Part shown: positions 5,898 to 5,941 of the stretch, piece by piece | How positions within the stretch are numbered: the stretch's first letter is position 1 | How the letters are laid out: each line of letters opens with the position of its first letter | NCBI GenBank assembly: GCA_027083655.1 | Contig: JALWNS010000156.1 | Location: forward strand, 1 to 5,941 | Reading direction: 5' to 3' | DNA from: Bacteroidales bacterium | Lineage (GTDB): Bacteria; Bacteroidota; Bacteroidia; Bacteroidales; S143-33 | DNA length: 5,941 nucleotides | The notes under the pieces: generated by a model | The model's input: the letters and a program-made list of their open reading frames with translations, nothing else | The model's database searches: none | Told to the model about the DNA's origin: nothing | Position numbers and translations under genes: made by a program

Positions 5898-5941
5898 TGT
5901 TGTGTGTTGCTGAAGAAACTTAAGATATACTTATCTCAGGT

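Noticed and set aside
1..5941. Search for tRNA, rRNA, insertion sequence ends, toxin-antitoxin or defence genes
   Set aside because: Nothing resembling these was seen on either strand; the five genes and short spacers account for nearly all of the window.

Overview
The window looks like chromosomal DNA from a Bacteroidota (Bacteroidetes) bacterium. Two secreted proteins end in the type IX secretion (T9SS, Por) C-terminal sorting domain, which is essentially confined to that phylum. There are no clear Shine-Dalgarno sequences, and one probable promoter has the Bacteroidota -33/-7 form. I cannot name a genus from the sequence.

Layout. (1) 2-953, + strand: the 3' end of an MFS sugar transporter (SLC45/GPH-like), followed 16 bp later by a complete beta-phosphoglucomutase. 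This is part of a disaccharide (probably maltose) uptake and phosphorolysis operon. (2) 984-1013: a perfect 30-bp palindrome between convergent genes, probably a terminator. (3) 1020-3584, - strand: a large T9SS-exported surface protein. It has seven tandem ~58-residue propeller-like repeats, two SprB repeats, two fibronectin-III-like segments and a sorting domain. (4) 3585-3786: a 202-bp divergent intergenic region of about 21% GC. (5) 3787-5421, + strand: a second T9SS-exported protein with a lamin-tail domain, an Ig-like segment, a jelly-roll-like 'choice-of-anchor' segment and a sorting domain. (6) 5439-5471: a hairpin, probably a bidirectional terminator. (7) 5489-5863, - strand: a small DGC-domain cysteine protein, probably metal-binding, with a candidate promoter directly upstream.

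How they relate. The transporter and mutase work together: the sugar is imported, a phosphorylase not seen here releases beta-glucose-1-phosphate, and the mutase converts it to glucose-6-phosphate. The two T9SS proteins are divergently transcribed from one AT-rich spacer and may be co-expressed surface proteins, but nothing in the sequence gives a specific function. The DGC gene stands alone between convergent and upstream non-coding DNA. No RNA genes, insertion sequences, CRISPR arrays or attachment sites were seen. I found no convincing new multi-gene system. The most notable signals are the seven-unit repeat array with a six-residue deletion in one unit, and a shift in composition and codon use at the sorting domain of the second secreted protein.
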